A stretch of 64,000 nucleotides of DNA from the NCBI RefSeq assembly GCF_001558695.1, contig NZ_LNTU01000004.1:1-64000 (forward strand), in the 5' to 3' direction. Positions 62,438-64,000 of the stretch are shown one piece after another. A program made the position numbers and the translations under genes. The number at the start of each line of letters is the position of its first letter. The stretch's first letter is position 1. Source of the stretch: Paramesorhizobium deserti. Its GTDB lineage: Bacteria > Pseudomonadota > Alphaproteobacteria > Rhizobiales > Rhizobiaceae. The notes below the pieces were generated by a model that worked only from the letters and a program-made list of their open reading frames with translations, made no database searches and was not told the origin of the DNA.

Positions 62438-63655
62438 GTGCCGGTGGTTGAAAGGCCATTGCGCAGCTGGGTTGCGGCTGCGAACGACGCGGATTGCGAT
62501 TTTCCCATTCAGAACCTGCCCTTTGGCGTGTTTTCGGCAGGCGGGGAGGCCCCACGCTGCGGGATCGCGATCGGCGACATGATTGTCGACCTGGCGGCCT
62601 GCGAGGCGCGCGGCTTGCTGGATGCCAAGGGCACCTTCTCGCAGCCGCAGCTCAACGACTTCATCGCATTGGGTCGCGCGGCATGGGACGAGATCCGCGC
62701 CCAGCTAACGGATCTGCTGGCCGAGGACGGGGACGAATCCGTGCCATTGGTCGCCATGGCCGAGGCGACGCTGCACCTGCCGATCCGGGTGACCGAGTTC
62801 ACCGATTTCTATGCCTCGAAGAACCACGCTTTCAATGTCGGCGCCCTGTTCCGCGGGCCGGAGAATGCATTGCCGCCGCAATGGACGCATATGCCGATCG
62901 GCTATAACGGCCGGGCGTCCTCGGTCGTCGTCTCGGGTACGTCCATCCACCGCCCCGCCGGGCAGGTCAAAGGTGGCGACGGTCCGGTTTGGACAGCCTG
63001 CCGCCGGCTGGATCTGGAGTTGGAGATGGGCGCCATCGTCGGCGCCGACAGCGCGATGGGCCGGCGCGTCAGCGTCGCGGAGGCCGAGCGGATGATCTTC
63101 GGCTACGTGCTTTTGAACGACTGGTCGGCGCGCGACATCCAGGCGTGGGAGTACCAGCCGCTGGGCCCCTTCCAGTCCAAGGCCTTCGCCACCACGATCA
63201 GTCCATGGATCGTGACGCAGGCCGCGCTTGAGCCGTTCCGCTGCGCCGGCGCCGAACGCGACCACCCGCTGCTGCCCTATCTGCGGGAAGAACGCCCCGG
63301 TCTCTACGACCTGACCGTCGGCTGGACCATGAACGGTCAGCCCATGGGCAAGACGAATTACAACGTCATGTACTACTCCAGCGCCCAGCAGCTTGCGCAT
63401 CACACGGAATCGGGCTGCCCGATGCGGGTGGGCGATCTTTTGGGCTCGGGGACGATCTCGGGGCCGACGCGCGATCAGACCGGCGCGCTGCTGGAGATGA
63501 CGCAAGGTGGCAAGAACCCGGTCAAGGTGAAGGGCGAGGACCGCACCTTCATCGAGGACGGCGACGAGATCGGGCTCTACGCCCATGCACGGGGCGAAGG
63601 CTATCGCATCGGCTTCGGTCCTTGTACCGGCAAGATCCTTCCGGCGAAAGAATGA
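62438..63655 (+). CDS. Fumarylacetoacetase
   Basis: 405 residues from a GTG with AGGAG 8 bases before it. Metal and catalytic residues of full-length FAH are visible: FTDFYASKNHAFNVG (Asp, His), LELEMGAIVG (two Glu), LLNDWSARDIQAWEYQPLGPF (Asp) and TSG-type loops. It splits fumarylacetoacetate into fumarate and acetoacetate, last step of tyrosine/homogentisate breakdown. Its length and N-terminal domain argue against the short fumarylpyruvate hydrolases of the gentisate path. Confidence 0.94.
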   Translation: MPVVERPLRSWVAAANDADCDFPIQNLPFGVFSAGGEAPRCGIAIGDMIVDLAACEARGLLDAKGTFSQPQLNDFIALGRAAWDEIRAQLTDLLAEDGDESVPLVAMAEATLHLPIRVTEFTDFYASKNHAFNVGALFRGPENALPPQWTHMPIGYNGRASSVVVSGTSIHRPAGQVKGGDGPVWTACRRLDLELEMGAIVGADSAMGRRVSVAEAERMIFGYVLLNDWSARDIQAWEYQPLGPFQSKAFATTISPWIVTQAALEPFRCAGAERDHPLLPYLREERPGLYDLTVGWTMNGQPMGKTNYNVMYYSSAQQLAHHTESGCPMRVGDLLGSGTISGPTRDQTGALLEMTQGGKNPVKVKGEDRTFIEDGDEIGLYAHARGEGYRIGFGPCTGKILPAKE

Positions 63656-63662
63656 GGACGGC

Positions 63663-64000
63663 ATGGCAGAGCTTTCAACGGAGCATCCAGCACCGGCGGG
63701 CAAACCGGTCCTGCATGATTACTGGCGTTCCTCGGCCTCTTATCGGGTGCGGATCGCGCTGGCGCTGAAGGGTATCGCCTATGACCGCGTGCCGGTCGAT
63801 CTCGTTGCCGGGGTGCAGCGCAACGCGCGGCATCTGGCGCTGAACCCACAAGGTCTGGTTCCGGTGCTGGAAATCGACGGTCTGGTGCTGACGCAGTCGC
63901 TGGCAATCATCGAATATCTGGAGGAGACGCGGTCCGAACCGGCGCTGTTGCCCAAGGGAGAGGAGGCGCGGGCGCGGGTCCGCGCGTTGTCGCTGGCCGT
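63663..64000 (+). CDS. Maleylacetoacetate isomerase (zeta-class GST), 5' part
   Basis: The first 112 residues are inside the window. The thioredoxin-fold start HDYWRSSASYRVRIALALKGIAYDRVPVDLV in parts carries the SSxSxRVRIAL motif of zeta glutathione transferases, followed by NPQGLVPVLEIDG and LTQSLAIIEYLEE. It isomerises maleylacetoacetate to fumarylacetoacetate with glutathione, the step before FAH. It starts 7 bases after the FAH stop and runs off the right edge. Confidence 0.93.
   Translation, partial: MAELSTEHPAPAGKPVLHDYWRSSASYRVRIALALKGIAYDRVPVDLVAGVQRNARHLALNPQGLVPVLEIDGLVLTQSLAIIEYLEETRSEPALLPKGEEARARVRALSLA

Overview
The window reads as alphaproteobacterial DNA of the order Rhizobiales (Rhizobium, Agrobacterium, Ochrobactrum or Shinella type). 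The main reason is a complete repABC replication and partition cassette (31.8-35.5 kb) with its antisense RNA and partition-site palindromes, so this is a large plasmid, chromid or second chromosome. High-GC codon use, a rhizobial-type tRNA-Arg, rhizobial intergenic repeats, a RIT-type recombinase element and many ABC importers agree with this.

Layout. 0-6.4 kb: the end of an IS3-family element, a truncated sel1 leader copy and an intact Sel1 gene, then a leftward class II microcin-like cluster (double-glycine precursor, small membrane protein, HlyD-type adaptor, C39-peptidase ABC exporter, PKHD-type hydroxylase). 6.6-14.3 kb: an RND efflux pair, a two-component system whose genes converge and overlap, and a MipA/OmpV porin-like protein. 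14.3-21.5 kb: a secreted small protein, a cupin and a YejABEF-type oligopeptide importer. 21.6-28.6 kb: a decayed island beginning at a tRNA-Arg-like gene with a mispaired acceptor stem; it holds a mobilization-protein fragment, an intact hipBA with a regular four-operator array, a Fic pseudogene with several frameshifts and a frameshifted LysR gene. 28.6-30.1 kb has no supported gene but contains a GC-rich hairpin-dense tract.

30.1-36.2 kb: an Hsp70-like gene and repABC. 36-40.5 kb: a secreted protein, an orphan LivH-type permease divergent from a CGNR regulator, a lipoprotein, and a quinone reductase/TetR pair around a large palindrome. 40.5-43.6 kb: a 3-kb unit bounded by about 90-bp inverted repeats, holding a reductase, a truncated NAD(P)-binding gene, an HxlR regulator and a deleted, fused tyrosine recombinase (RIT-like). 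43.6-48.7 kb: ArsR/AHSA1 pair, a two-subunit molybdenum hydroxylase (IorAB-like) and a Xre-RES toxin-antitoxin pair.

48.7-56.8 kb: a leftward operon for a RuBisCO-like protein, a sugar ABC importer and an apiosidase-like glycoside hydrolase, divergent from a FadR/NanR-type regulator; the RuBisCO-like gene and the binding-protein gene share a 17-bp motif. This is a candidate apioside or apionate utilisation system. 56.8-58.6 kb: a GFA-domain protein and a frameshifted imine-reductase-like gene with its HxlR regulator. 58.6-64 kb: an aromatic catabolic cluster (FAD hydroxylase, DUF2783, MBL-fold protein, LuxR regulator, fumarylacetoacetase, maleylacetoacetate isomerase) pointing to ring cleavage through homogentisate, with a shared 18-bp motif in the two promoter regions.

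The two most interesting systems are the microcin cluster with an embedded iron-dependent hydroxylase and the RuBisCO-like/apiosidase-like operon. All functions are assigned from recognisable motifs and context; no database search was run.
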